DNA of 64,000 bases from NCBI GenBank assembly GCA_002355935.1, contig AP017895.1, forward strand, positions 1,798,001 to 1,862,000. Direction: 5' to 3'. How positions within the stretch are numbered: position 1 is the first letter of the stretch; each line of letters opens with the position of its first letter. This stretch comes from Rothia aeria. GTDB lineage: Bacteria; Actinomycetota; Actinomycetes; Actinomycetales; Micrococcaceae. Of this stretch, positions 1-10,332 are shown piece by piece. Position numbers and translations under genes: made by a program. The notes under the pieces were generated by a model. That model saw only the letters and a list, made by a program, of their open reading frames with translations, made no database searches and was not told the origin of the DNA.

Positions 1-1760
1 TCGGTCATGTAGTCGTTGAAAGCCTCCGCCACAGGCACACAAATCACCTGCACCGGTGAGAGCCACGCCGGGAACGCGCCCGCATAGTGCTCAGTCAGCA
101 CACCCAGGAAGCGCTCAATCGAACCGAACTTAGCCGAGTGAATCATCACCGGCTCCTGAATCGAACCGTCCGCAGCCTGGTACTCCAAACCAAAGCGGCT
201 GGGCTGGTTGAAGTCATACTGCACGGTAGACATCTGCCAGGTGCGGCCAATCGCGTCCTTCGCCTGCACCGAAATCTTCGGGCCATAGAACGCGGCCCCA
301 CCCGGGTCAGGCACCAGCTCAAGGCCGGTCTCCTTCGCCACCTGCTCCAGCACGGCGGTAGCCTGCTCCCACTGCTCATCGGTGCCGATAAACTTATCCT
401 TCTTATCGCCCTCAGTGTCGCGGGTCGAAAGCTCCAGGTAGAAGTCAGTCATGCCGAAATCTTCCAGCAGGCTCAGCATGAAATTCAGCAGGTGCCGCAC
501 CTCATCGGGTGCCTGCTCCTTCGTCACATACGAGTGCGAATCGTCCTGCGTAATCATGCGCACGCGGGTTAAGCCCTGCAGCACGCCCGATTTCTCGTCA
601 CGGTACACGGTGCCGAACTCGAAGAAACGCAGCGGCAGCTCACGGTACGAACGCCCACGCGAACGGTAAATCTCGTTATGCATGGGGCAGTTCATGGCCT
701 TCAAACGGTAGTTGCCGTTATCGAGCTCCATCGCAGGGAACATGCCGTCCGCGTAGTACGGCAGGTGCCCGGACGTGTAGAACAGGTCTTCCTTCGAGAT
801 GTGCGGGGTGCTCACGTACTGGAAACCCTCAGCAATATGGCGGGCGCGCACATAATCTTCCATCTCGCGCTTAATCACGCCGCCCTTGGGGTGAATCACC
901 GGCAGGCCGGGGCCAATATTCTTCGGGAACGAGAACAGGTCAAGCTCCTTGCCCAGGCGGCGGTGGTCGCGGCGCTCAGCCTCAGCAATACGGTGCTTAT
1001 ACTCCACCAGCTCGTCCTTCGTGGGCCAGGCGGTACCGTAAATACGCTGAAGCATGGGGTTCTTCTCAGAACCGCGCCAATACGCGCCACCGGCACGCAT
1101 GAGCGCATAGCCATTAGCAATCAGTTTAGTATTCGGCAGGTGCGGGCCGCGGCACAGGTCATTCCACAGTACCTCACCGGTTTTCGGGTGCACATTGTCG
1201 TAAATCGTGATCTCGCCCGCACCAACCTCAACCGAGGCGCCCTCGGCGGCATCCGCGCCCGAGCCGGGGCCTTGGCTGAGCGAAAGCAACTCGAGCTTAT
1301 ACGGCTCGTTCTTCATCTCTTCAACCGCTTCATCATGGGTCACCACGCGGCGGCGGAACAGCTGCCCCGACTTGACGATCTTAATCATCGACTTCTCGAT
1401 CTTCTTCAGATCCTCAGGGGTGAAGGGCTCAGCCACATCAAAATCAAAATAGAAGCCATCCGTAATATAGGGGCCAATGCCCAGCTTCGCGTCCTTGCGG
1501 TACTCCTGCACCGCCTGCGCCATCACGTGCGCCGCAGAATGGCGCAGCACATTCAAGCCATCCGGTTCGTCAATGAAAACGGGCTCAACGGTATCGCCCT
1601 CAGAGAGCTTGTGTGAAAGGTCAACCAGCGTGCCATTCACGCGGGCAACCACAATCTTCGCGTTATCCGCAAAGAGTTCAGCGGCGGTGGCGGCAGTAAC
1701 CTCGCGCTCCTCACCGGATACGCTGATCATGATGGGTGCTGACAGTTCAGCGGCAGACAT
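1..1760 (-). CDS. thrS: Threonine--tRNA ligase, 3' end outside window
   Basis: Charges tRNA-Thr with threonine in the cytoplasm. The frame is open from an ATG at 1760 through base 1, giving about 586 residues of an enzyme usually near 660. An N-terminal TGS domain (about residues 1-65) is followed by the editing-domain motif [11 protein letters not shown] (74-84). The class II core shows [18 protein letters not shown] with its zinc-binding Cys, and motif 2 [13 protein letters not shown]. An AAAGGAG ribosome binding site lies 5 bases before the ATG. The C-terminal anticodon-binding domain is lost at the window edge. It is divergent from the oxidase gene at 2059. Identity is secure; only the truncation is unusual and it is a window artefact. 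Confidence 0.97.
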   Translation of the reverse strand, partial: MSAAELSAPIMISVSGEEREVTAATAAELFADNAKIVVARVNGTLVDLSHKLSEGDTVEPVFIDEPDGLNVLRHSAAHVMAQAVQEYRKDAKLGIGPYITDGFYFDFDVAEPFTPEDLKKIEKSMIKIVKSGQLFRRRVVTHDEAVEEMKNEPYKLELLSLSQGPGSGADAAEGASVEVGAGEITIYDNVHPKTGEVLWNDLCRGPHLPNTKLIANGYALMRAGGAYWRGSEKNPMLQRIYGTAWPTKDELVEYKHRIAEAERRDHRRLGKELDLFSFPKNIGPGLPVIHPKGGVIKREMEDYVRARHIAEGFQYVSTPHISKEDLFYTSGHLPYYADGMFPAMELDNGNYRLKAMNCPMHNEIYRSRGRSYRELPLRFFEFGTVYRDEKSGVLQGLTRVRMITQDDSHSYVTKEQAPDEVRHLLNFMLSLLEDFGMTDFYLELSTRDTEGDKKDKFIGTDEQWEQATAVLEQVAKETGLELVPDPGGAAFYGPKISVQAKDAIGRTWQMSTVQYDFNQPSRFGLEYQAADGSIQEPVMIHSAKFGSIERFLGVLTEHYAGAFPAWLSPVQVICVPVAEAFNDYMT

Positions 1761-2058
1761 GTGTCTCCTTTAGGTTAGGCACGGGGCCTACTCCCCCAGC
1801 GTACGGGGCCAGGGTAGGCGCAGCCGCGCGGACTAATCCGCACTGTACAGGTGCACGGACATCACCATTCTACGGCGTTCACAGCAGATTTTCAGGTAGC
1901 GGTACGGTGAGCGTGTCTCAGCAGCCCCGCCATCTCACTAGTTAAGCATGTGTTCCGGGGCATAAGCCTAGCCAAAGCTAAGCAGACATAACGTGTGCAA
2001 AAGCACATACTGGAAGGATAGGAAGTACTGTGCCTTCATCGCTAAGGAGATAAGACCC
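1761..2058. other. Divergent intergenic region thrS / FAD oxidase
   Basis: About 300 bases between two divergent genes, so it should hold both promoters. I found no RNA gene, T-box-like fold or repeat. An in-frame ATG at 1993 could extend the oxidase but has no ribosome binding site. Confidence 0.4.
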
Positions 2059-4962
2059 ATGACAGTTGTATCGAACACGTCCGAAGCTCTAAACTCCCCC
2101 TACACTAATGCCCTTGAGCATATGCTCGCCGAAACCCGCGCGCACGCCCTCGATTCCAGTGTTACAGAAATTGACAGGCTCGCTATCGCGCACGATGCCT
2201 CGCACTACCTGCTGGTGCCCGCCGGAATCGTGCGCCCCGATTCTGCGGAGGCGGTCGCCGATATTTTCCGCGCTGCCAGCGCCTTCAACCTGCCGCTCAC
2301 CTTCCGTTCGGGCGGCACCTCTTTATCAGGGCAGGCAAGTGGCGACGGGCTGATGGTCGATACCCGCCGTAACTTCAAGAAAATTGAGGTGCTTGACGGC
2401 GGCAAAAGGGTGCGTGTTCAGCCCGGCGCCACGGTGATGGCGGTCAATAATATGCTGGCCCCCTACGGGTACAAGCTCGGGCCTGACCCGGCCTCATGGT
2501 CGGCATGCACTATTGGCGGGGTGGTCGCCAATAATTCCTCGGGTATGTCTTCCGGCACCGAGTTCAACACCTACAACACGCTGGAATCTATGGTGTTCGT
2601 ACTCCCCAGCGGAACCGTTATCGATACTTCTGCGCCCGATGCCGATGCGCGCCTGCGCGCCCTCGAACCCGGGATTCACGAAGGGCTGCTGCGCCTGCGC
2701 AAGCGCGTGGTCGAAAACCCGGAATCAGTTGCGCGCATCCGCCAGCAGTACTCTATGAAGAACACTATGGGCTACGGCGTGAACTCCCTGCTGGATTACA
2801 GCACCCCGGTTGATATTCTTCAGCATCTTCTGATCGGTTCTGAAGGAACGCTCGGGTTCGTGGCGTCTGCAACTTACCGTACTCTGCCCATTCTTAAATT
2901 CGTCTCAACCGGCCTGCTCGTGTTCGACAACCTGCTGGATGCCACCCGTTCCGTGCCGGAGCTTGTGGCCAACCACCTGGCTACGGTTGAGCTTTTGGAT
3001 GCCACCAGTATTCGGGTGGCGCAGCGTACCGGGCAAGCGGCGGAGGCTCTTGCCGCCATTGATGTGCGCGAGCATGCGGCTCTGCTTGTGGAATTTCAGG
3101 GTAATTCTGAGCAGGAGCTCACCGACCTCGCCCTATCTGCCGCGCCCATGTTTGATGCCCTCCCGGTGGTGTCGCCAGTCACCATGACCAGCAAACTTTC
3201 CGAACGTAACGCGCTCTGGGCTGCGCGGCGCGGGCTGTACACCACGGTTGCGGGCAACCGCCCCACTGGCACGAACGCGCTACTTGAGGATGTGGTGGTC
3301 CCGGTGGACGTGCTCGGCACCACCTGCCGCGATCTGACCGCTCTCTTTGACGCCCATGGCTATCAGGATTCGGTGATTTTCGGGCACGCCAAAGACGGCA
3401 ATATTCACTTCATGCTCAACGAGCAGTTCCGCGATGCCAAACAGCTTGGGCGGTACCGCGAATTCACCGAAGAAATGGTGCAGCTCATTCTGGAGGCCGA
3501 CGGCTCGCTCAAGGCAGAGCACGGAACTGGGCGTATTATGGCCCCGTTCGTGCGCCGCCAATTCGGTGACGAGCTCTTTGAGGTCATGCGTGAGATTAAG
3601 CGCCTGATCGACCCGAAGGGCTTCTTAAACCCGGGTGTGGTTCTCGCCGAAGAAGACACCGATTACGCCACCGACCTGAAAGTTGCCGAAACTGTTGAGG
3701 AAGAAGTCGACCGGTGCGTGGAATGCGGGTACTGCGAACCGGTGTGCCCCTCTAAGGATTTGACGCTGACCCCGCGCCAGCGCATTGTGCTGCGCCGCGA
3801 AATCGCTGCGGCAGAAGCTAACGGTGATACTAAACTTGCCGAACGCCTACGCCAAGAATACGAATACTACGGTGTGGATACCTGCGCGGTAGACGGCATG
3901 TGCGTTACGCGCTGCCCGGTACTGATCAACACGGGTGATTTGGTGCGCCGGCTGCGTGCCGAGAACCAGGATGCCCTCGGTGCCGCCGGGTGGAAATTCG
4001 CCTCGAAACACTGGGGCACAATCGATAAAGTGGCAGGTAAAGCGCTCACTGCCGCAAAAATGCTGCCGTTCCCGGTGGTACGCGGAGCCACCGATATTGG
4101 CCGTAAACTCTTCGGCGAAGACTTGGTACCTGCCTATAAGAAGGGGCTGTCTGCCGGTGGCGCACCGCGCGTTCCTCATGCGGAAGCGAACCCCGATATT
4201 GTGTTCTTCCCTGCCTGCGTGAATGCCATGTTCGGTGGTGTTGATGGTGAAGGTAAGCACGACCCGGTGAACGCGACCCAGGCGTTTATTCGCCTCTGCG
4301 AACGGGCGGGTGTGAAATACCGGGTTCCCGAAGGTATCGACCAAATGTGCTGTGGCACGCCGTGGAAGTCCAAGGGGTACACAGACGGCTACTCGATTAT
4401 GAGCGACCGCGTGCTCAAAGCGCTGTGGCAGGCGACCGACGGCGGGCGCATCCCGATTGTGTGCGATGCTTCTTCATGCACTGAGGGCCTTGAGGTGATG
4501 CGCGCGAAAGTTGCCGCCGCCCTAGAGCATAAAATCACGCACGGCTTGGGCGCGGGCGAAGCAGATTACGCTCAGTTGAAGCTGATTGACTCGGTGCAGT
4601 TCGCCGCCGATACGCTGCTGCCGAAGCTCACGGTGTCAGCTCCCCTGCCGTCGCTGGCGCTGCACCCCACCTGCTCAATGACTCATCTGGGTGTGCAGCC
4701 AGCATTCGAGAAGATCGCAAACGCCATGAGTGAGCAGGTGTACGTTCCCAAGAATTGGGGGTGCTGCGGTTACGCGGGTGACCGCGGTATGCTGCACCCC
4801 GAGCTCACGCAGAGCGCTACCCGCGCCGAGACCGCTGAGCTGAACGAGCACGAATTCGCCGCATACATATCCTCAAACCGGACCTGTGAGCAGGGTATGA
4901 CCGAAGCAACCGGTCACACCTTCCAGAACGTGCTGCAGCTTCTAGAGCGGGCCACACGGTAA
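2059..4962 (+). CDS. FAD-linked and Fe-S oxidase, D-lactate dehydrogenase type
   Basis: Probable membrane-associated 2-hydroxyacid (D-lactate) dehydrogenase feeding electrons to the respiratory chain. This 967-residue protein joins three parts. The first is an FAD-binding PCMH domain with FRSGGTSLSGQA and CTIGGVVANNSSG. The second is an FAD-oxidase C domain including FGHAKDGNIH. The third is a C-terminal ferredoxin-like region with CVECGYCEPVCP near residue 553 and CAVDGMCVTRCP near 609. Two CCG motifs (CCGTPWKSKG near 764 and CCGYAGDRG near 902) follow, as in glycolate oxidase iron-sulfur subunits. The start at 2059 is chosen because AAGGAG lies 10 bases upstream; an ATG at 1993 lacks one. 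The substrate is inferred from the family; D-2-hydroxyglutarate or glycolate are alternatives. Confidence 0.88.
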   Translation: MTVVSNTSEALNSPYTNALEHMLAETRAHALDSSVTEIDRLAIAHDASHYLLVPAGIVRPDSAEAVADIFRAASAFNLPLTFRSGGTSLSGQASGDGLMVDTRRNFKKIEVLDGGKRVRVQPGATVMAVNNMLAPYGYKLGPDPASWSACTIGGVVANNSSGMSSGTEFNTYNTLESMVFVLPSGTVIDTSAPDADARLRALEPGIHEGLLRLRKRVVENPESVARIRQQYSMKNTMGYGVNSLLDYSTPVDILQHLLIGSEGTLGFVASATYRTLPILKFVSTGLLVFDNLLDATRSVPELVANHLATVELLDATSIRVAQRTGQAAEALAAIDVREHAALLVEFQGNSEQELTDLALSAAPMFDALPVVSPVTMTSKLSERNALWAARRGLYTTVAGNRPTGTNALLEDVVVPVDVLGTTCRDLTALFDAHGYQDSVIFGHAKDGNIHFMLNEQFRDAKQLGRYREFTEEMVQLILEADGSLKAEHGTGRIMAPFVRRQFGDELFEVMREIKRLIDPKGFLNPGVVLAEEDTDYATDLKVAETVEEEVDRCVECGYCEPVCPSKDLTLTPRQRIVLRREIAAAEANGDTKLAERLRQEYEYYGVDTCAVDGMCVTRCPVLINTGDLVRRLRAENQDALGAAGWKFASKHWGTIDKVAGKALTAAKMLPFPVVRGATDIGRKLFGEDLVPAYKKGLSAGGAPRVPHAEANPDIVFFPACVNAMFGGVDGEGKHDPVNATQAFIRLCERAGVKYRVPEGIDQMCCGTPWKSKGYTDGYSIMSDRVLKALWQATDGGRIPIVCDASSCTEGLEVMRAKVAAALEHKITHGLGAGEADYAQLKLIDSVQFAADTLLPKLTVSAPLPSLALHPTCSMTHLGVQPAFEKIANAMSEQVYVPKNWGCCGYAGDRGMLHPELTQSATRAETAELNEHEFAAYISSNRTCEQGMTEATGHTFQNVLQLLERATR

Positions 4963-4994
4963 ACCCCTGTTGCGCACGTGATGCCGTACACAAA

Positions 4995-5035
4995 AGACGG
5001 TGCCCTCACATCGCTAGGATGCGGGGGCACCGTCT
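4995..5035. terminator. Bidirectional hairpin terminator
   Basis: Perfect 11-bp arms AGACGGTGCCC and GGGCACCGTCT lie between the convergent oxidase gene and the Cys-rich gene. Either strand could use it. Confidence 0.8.
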
Positions 5036-5050
5036 ATAAGTGCGTGAAAC

Positions 5051-5374
5051 TTACGCTGCGTGCTGGCAGGTTGAGCAGGCGCAGTCCTCGCATGCGCAGT
5101 TAGCGCAGGAGTCGCTGCAGTGAGCGCACTCGCACACGGCGTGGTTGCAGGTGGGGCAAGCGCAATCGGCGCAGGTGCAGTTAGCGCACAGGTCGTTGCA
5201 GTTGCCGCAGGAACAGGTGTTGCACTCGTCGTAGTGGCCATCGTGCTCACGGTGTGCGTGGCCATCGTGCAGGTAGTCCACGTGATCCAGGTGAATTACT
5301 GCCTGGTGCCCACAGTTGGGGCCGTGGGTGTGAGCATGTGCCTCGGAGTGACGGTGCGGTGCTACGGTGGTCAT
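5051..5374 (-). CDS. His/Cys-rich metallothionein-like protein
   Basis: A 107-residue protein with 20 cysteines and 16 histidines. The N-terminal half (about 1-50) is His/Asp-rich, with HGPNCGH and DHVDYLHDGHAH. The C-terminal half is a tandem Cys array whose two copies share CANCxCxDCACxTCxH. No signal peptide or membrane segment is visible, so it is probably cytoplasmic. The composition indicates binding of soft metals such as zinc, cadmium or copper; that is inference. The ATG overlaps the restored arsR stop as ATGA and has AAGGAG 5 bases upstream, implying translational coupling to the repressor. The arrangement recalls the cyanobacterial smtB-smtA repressor/metallothionein pair. I do not recognise this exact His-plus-Cys architecture. 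Confidence 0.75.
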   Translation of the reverse strand: MTTVAPHRHSEAHAHTHGPNCGHQAVIHLDHVDYLHDGHAHREHDGHYDECNTCSCGNCNDLCANCTCADCACPTCNHAVCECAHCSDSCANCACEDCACSTCQHAA

Positions 5375-5681
5375 GATTGCTCCTTAGTGTGGGCATGCAC
5401 ATCAGTAACGATGTGACTAATATGATGATCCTTCAAGCTGTATATGGTGGCCCTGCCCTGCTGCTGCCCTCAACAACATGCGCTTCACGCAGAATACGCA
5501 GGTGGTGCGAGGCAAGCGGCTGGGAGATACCCAAGCACGAATGCAGTTCGCTAACGCTGTGTGGGCGCTCCACAAGATGATGGGCAATAGCTAGGCGTAA
5601 CGGGTGGGCCAATGCTGAAAAAATAGCCACCGATGCGCCAAACTCATGTTCCCAATCTTTATGGGCTGAACCATTTTCCAT
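5371..5681 (-). CDS. ArsR/SmtB-family metal-sensing repressor (frame broken near 5451-5468)
   Basis: A winged-helix repressor, probably of the downstream metallothionein-like gene. The first frame (5681 to 5433, 82 residues) shows ALAHPLRLAIAHHL and the recognition region SVSELHSCLGISQPLASHHL, then LREAHVVEG at the wing, and stops early. After one missing base in the run GGCAGCAGCAGGGCAGGGCC, the next frame gives GRATIYSLKDHHISHIVTD and the tail VHAHTKEQS. Its TGA overlaps the next ATG. The restored tail has the His/Asp-rich helix expected for an alpha-5 zinc site. The ATG at 5681 lies 9 bases after a -10 element, so the transcript is probably leaderless. I read the break as a sequence error because many core genes here share it. 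Confidence 0.8.
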
Positions 5682-5690
5682 AAAGACAAC

Positions 5691-5718
5691 TTTATATAAA
5701 AGCAGGTTTATATGTCAA
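5691..5718 (-). promoter_or_regulatory. arsR promoter with palindromic operator in the spacer
   Basis: On the minus strand TTGACA (5718-5713) is followed by a 16-bp spacer and TATAAA (5696-5691). The spacer region carries ATATAAA-N6-TTTATAT (5694-5713), a perfect 7-bp inverted repeat in the style of SmtB/ArsR operators. Repressor bound here would block polymerase, so autoregulation is likely. Confidence 0.7.
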
Positions 5719-5761
5719 CCGTTGTCTGCTCCGCACAAAATATTAACAACCCACCAGCGAA

Positions 5762-5793
5762 AACACCCCGCAGGTCAGCCCGCGGGGTGTTTT
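5762..5793 (-). terminator. mshC terminator
   Basis: Hairpin with 9-bp arms ACACCCCGC / GCGGGGTGT followed by T residues, just after the mshC stop. Confidence 0.8.
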
Positions 5794-5816
5794 CGATATA
5801 AAGCTCTGCACGGAGC

Positions 5817-7142
5817 CTACAGGGCCACGCCCAGACGAGCCGCCAAAATATCGCGGATTAGCTCAGCCCCGCCCACCGGTGCCGCCGCACCGGTGCTCGT
5901 TGTTTGGGCACGTGTGAGGGCATCAATAGCCCACGCATCCAGGGCTTTGAGTGCCTCGGGTGCGTTCAGATCATCCGCCAAATACTCGCGTACCTTATCT
6001 AAAGTCTTGACGGCGCCCTCAGTATCATCCCCGGTGGCTGCCGCAATGGCATGGCGGTACGTCTCAAGGCGCGCATCCGCCTTATGCAGCAAATCATCGG
6101 TCCAGAACCAGTCAGAACGGTAATGGTTATCAAGAATCGCCAGGCGGATCGCGTTCGGGTCAACACCGGCTGCACGCAGCTTAGAAACCAGCACCAAATT
6201 CCCGCGCGACTTACTCATCTTATGCCCGTCAAGACCCACCATGCCCGTATGCGCGTAGTGGCGGGCGTGCGGCCGGTGATCCACCGCCCACGAATGCCCC
6301 GCCCCCAAATCATGGTGCGGGAACGTCAAATCTGAGCCGCCCGCCTGCACCGTCAGCGGCCCATTCACAAAACGGCGGGCAATCATAGTGCACTCAATAT
6401 GCCAGCCGGGCCGGCCCGCACCCAGCGCACCGGCCTCCCACAACGGTTCACCCTCGCGGGCGGCACGCCACAGCAGCGGGTCCAAGGCGTCACGTTTGCC
6501 CGGGCGGTCGGGGTCACCGCCGCGCTCCGCAAAAATGCTCAGCATCTCCTCACGGCTCATATGGCTCACCTGCCCCGGCGCCCACGAGTACCCTTCCTCA
6601 TCCGCCGGTAGTGCCTGGGTCGCTTTCACATCCAGGTAAATATCCCCGTCAGGATGCTGCACACCCTTCTCGTCCGTAAACCCCGGCACACGGTACGCCA
6701 GCCCACGCTCCAGCAAACCCTCAACCACGGGGAACAGCCAAGCAATCGACTCGACCACCCCCACATAATGATCCGGCGGCAGCACATTCAAAGCCGTCAT
6801 ATCGGTGCGGAACAGCTCCGTCTGGTCTTCCGCAAGTTCCTGCCAGTCCACGTTCGTGGCGGTTGCGCGCTCCAGCAGCGGGTCGTCCACATCCGTAACG
6901 TTCTGCACGTAGGTCACCTCAACCCCGGCGTCCCGCCAGGCGCGGTTAAGCAGGTCAAAGGCCACATAGGTGGATGCGTGCCCCATATGCGTAGCATCGT
7001 ACGGGGTGATACCGCACACGTACAGTCCCGCTTTCTTTGGTTCTTCAAGCTGAACCACGGTATTTGCGGCGGTATCAAAGATACGCGGTAGCGGCGCCGA
7101 ACCGGGCAGAGAAACAGGGGCGGGCGCATCCCAAGCACGCAT
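5817..7142 (-). CDS. mshC: Cysteine:GlcN-Ins ligase of mycothiol synthesis
   Basis: Joins L-cysteine to 1D-myo-inositol 2-amino-2-deoxy-glucopyranoside using ATP, the third step of mycothiol synthesis. It is a CysRS paralog of 441 residues, a typical MshC length. The HIGH-like motif is in [14 protein letters not shown] (C43 onward). Zinc ligands Cys43, Cys251 in HIECT and His276 in FPHHD are visible, and KMSKS lies at 308-312. The shortness and the [11 protein letters not shown] signature separate MshC from true CysRS. An ATG at 7148 is possible, but GAAAGG is spaced 6 bases from the ATG at 7142, so I chose that one. Its presence marks the organism as a mycothiol-making actinobacterium. Confidence 0.95.
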   Translation of the reverse strand: MRAWDAPAPVSLPGSAPLPRIFDTAANTVVQLEEPKKAGLYVCGITPYDATHMGHASTYVAFDLLNRAWRDAGVEVTYVQNVTDVDDPLLERATATNVDWQELAEDQTELFRTDMTALNVLPPDHYVGVVESIAWLFPVVEGLLERGLAYRVPGFTDEKGVQHPDGDIYLDVKATQALPADEEGYSWAPGQVSHMSREEMLSIFAERGGDPDRPGKRDALDPLLWRAAREGEPLWEAGALGAGRPGWHIECTMIARRFVNGPLTVQAGGSDLTFPHHDLGAGHSWAVDHRPHARHYAHTGMVGLDGHKMSKSRGNLVLVSKLRAAGVDPNAIRLAILDNHYRSDWFWTDDLLHKADARLETYRHAIAAATGDDTEGAVKTLDKVREYLADDLNAPEALKALDAWAIDALTRAQTTSTGAAAPVGGAELIRDILAARLGVAL

Positions 7143-7180
7143 GAGCATCCTTTCAAAGGCATAAAAATATCACCTACAAG

Positions 7181-7214
7181 AATACCCGTTTGCGGCAAAC
7201 CGCAAACGGGTATT
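7181..7214 (-). terminator. uppP terminator
   Basis: Perfect 15-bp arms AATACCCGTTTGCGG and CCGCAAACGGGTATT around a 4-base loop, 28 bases after the uppP stop. Confidence 0.85.
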
Positions 7215-7241
7215 TCTGTGCACCAAGCGGCAAGCGAAATT

Positions 7242-8087
7242 CTAGGAGGAAATAACCCCGAACCCCAGGCCCAAGAAAATAAGCGCCGCAAGCAGAATAC
7301 GGTACCACACGAACAAGCCGTACGAGTTCGACGAAACATACTTCAGGAACCAAGCAATCATTAGGTACCCCACGCCGAAAGCAATCACAGTTGCCAGCAG
7401 GGTGGAAGGAATACCGTAGTAGCCGCCCGCCTCATGCCCGGTAAACACTTTAAACGCCTTATACAGGCCCGAAGTGAACACCGCAGGCAGCGCCAGCAGG
7501 AACGAGTAACGTGCCGCCGCCTCACGGGTGTAGCCCATGAACAAGCCCGCCATGATCGTACCGCCAGAGCGGGAAACACCCGGGATCAGGGCGAGCGCCT
7601 GCGCGCACCCATACACCAGGCCGTGGCCCAAGGTAAGATCTTTAATCTTCCGCTGCTCCTTGCCGAACCGGTCAGCTAGCCCCAAGAACACTGCGAACAC
7701 GATCAGCATGGTGCCAACAATCCACAAGGACCGGAAGGTGGAGTCAATGTAGTCTTCTAGAACCAGACCGAGAATGCCGATGGGGATGGAACCGATAATG
7801 ATGAGCCAGCCCATCCGCGCGTCCGGGTTGCTGCGCTTAACCCGGCCGGTGAGTGAGCCGAACCAGGCCGAAAGAATGCGCACAATGTCACGCCAGAAGT
7901 AGAGGAGCACAGCGGTTTCGGTGCCCAGCTGGGTGATCGCGGTGAACGCCGCGCCCGGGTCGGCTTTCTCAGGCAGCAGCTGCCCCACAATACGCAGGTG
8001 CGCCGAGGACGAAATTGGCAGAAACTCGGTGAGGCCTTGCACCAGGCCCAGAATAATAGCTTGAATCCATTCCACGCCTTCCAGCAT
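7242..8087 (-). CDS. uppP: Undecaprenyl-diphosphatase
   Basis: Integral membrane enzyme that recycles undecaprenyl pyrophosphate to the monophosphate lipid carrier of wall synthesis; it also confers bacitracin tolerance. The 281-residue length fits the family. Signature segments are [14 protein letters not shown] near residue 18 with the catalytic Glu, and [10 protein letters not shown] near 168 with the active-site Ser/Arg. Seven or eight hydrophobic helices are apparent. The ribosome binding site before the ATG at 8087 is weak (GTGGGG), and an internal GTG at residue 5 is an alternative start. Flanked by terminators on its 3' side and by leuA upstream, so probably monocistronic. Confidence 0.95.
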   Translation of the reverse strand: MLEGVEWIQAIILGLVQGLTEFLPISSSAHLRIVGQLLPEKADPGAAFTAITQLGTETAVLLYFWRDIVRILSAWFGSLTGRVKRSNPDARMGWLIIIGSIPIGILGLVLEDYIDSTFRSLWIVGTMLIVFAVFLGLADRFGKEQRKIKDLTLGHGLVYGCAQALALIPGVSRSGGTIMAGLFMGYTREAAARYSFLLALPAVFTSGLYKAFKVFTGHEAGGYYGIPSTLLATVIAFGVGYLMIAWFLKYVSSNSYGLFVWYRILLAALIFLGLGFGVISS

Positions 8088-8219
8088 ACCCCACAGTGCC
8101 TATGAACTTTGAGAGCAGAAAATAGGGGTGTAAAGATTCTGGGGTCTTTAGTGGTTGGGAAAACCGCTGAGGGCCGCCCGCCCACGTGCTTTCCTGGTGA
8201 GGGGTATCCCACACACTAA

Positions 8220-8272
8220 ACGGTGGCCCCGGATGATCAGCAGGGGGTGCTTCTCAACCGTAGGCCACCGCT
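8220..8272 (-). terminator. Possible leuA terminator
   Basis: Arms CGGTGGCC / GGCCACCG flank a loop of about 34 bases, followed by TTTAG on the minus strand, 40 bases after the leuA stop. The long loop makes it uncertain. Confidence 0.4.
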
Positions 8273-8313
8273 TAGTTACAGGTGGTTTCTGCCTTTCCAG
8301 GCTACGCGCTCAG

Positions 8314-10189
<1,876 letters not shown>

Positions 10190-10257
10190 ACCTTTTACGC
10201 TACCACGCCGAAGAGCCGCCCACTCGCCACATACACCCCGCTTTCACTATGCGATAC

Positions 10258-10300
10258 AAAAAAGCTGGGTGACGCGCTCAATATGCGCCACCCAGCTTTT
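10258..10300 (-). terminator. LCP gene terminator
   Basis: Arms AAAGCTGGGTG / CACCCAGCTTT with A and T tails, 33 bases after the LCP stop. It separates that gene from leuA. Confidence 0.85.
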
Positions 10301-10332
10301 CTGCACGCTCGGGGTTATTGGCCCCAGCCCCG

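Noticed and set aside
678-1616. Plus-strand 312-residue frame opposite thrS
   Set aside because: The minus strand translates to a complete threonyl-tRNA synthetase through this region.
5120-5416. Plus-strand frame of 98 residues over the Cys-rich gene
   Set aside because: It is an antisense shadow of a highly biased sequence, with no ribosome binding site.
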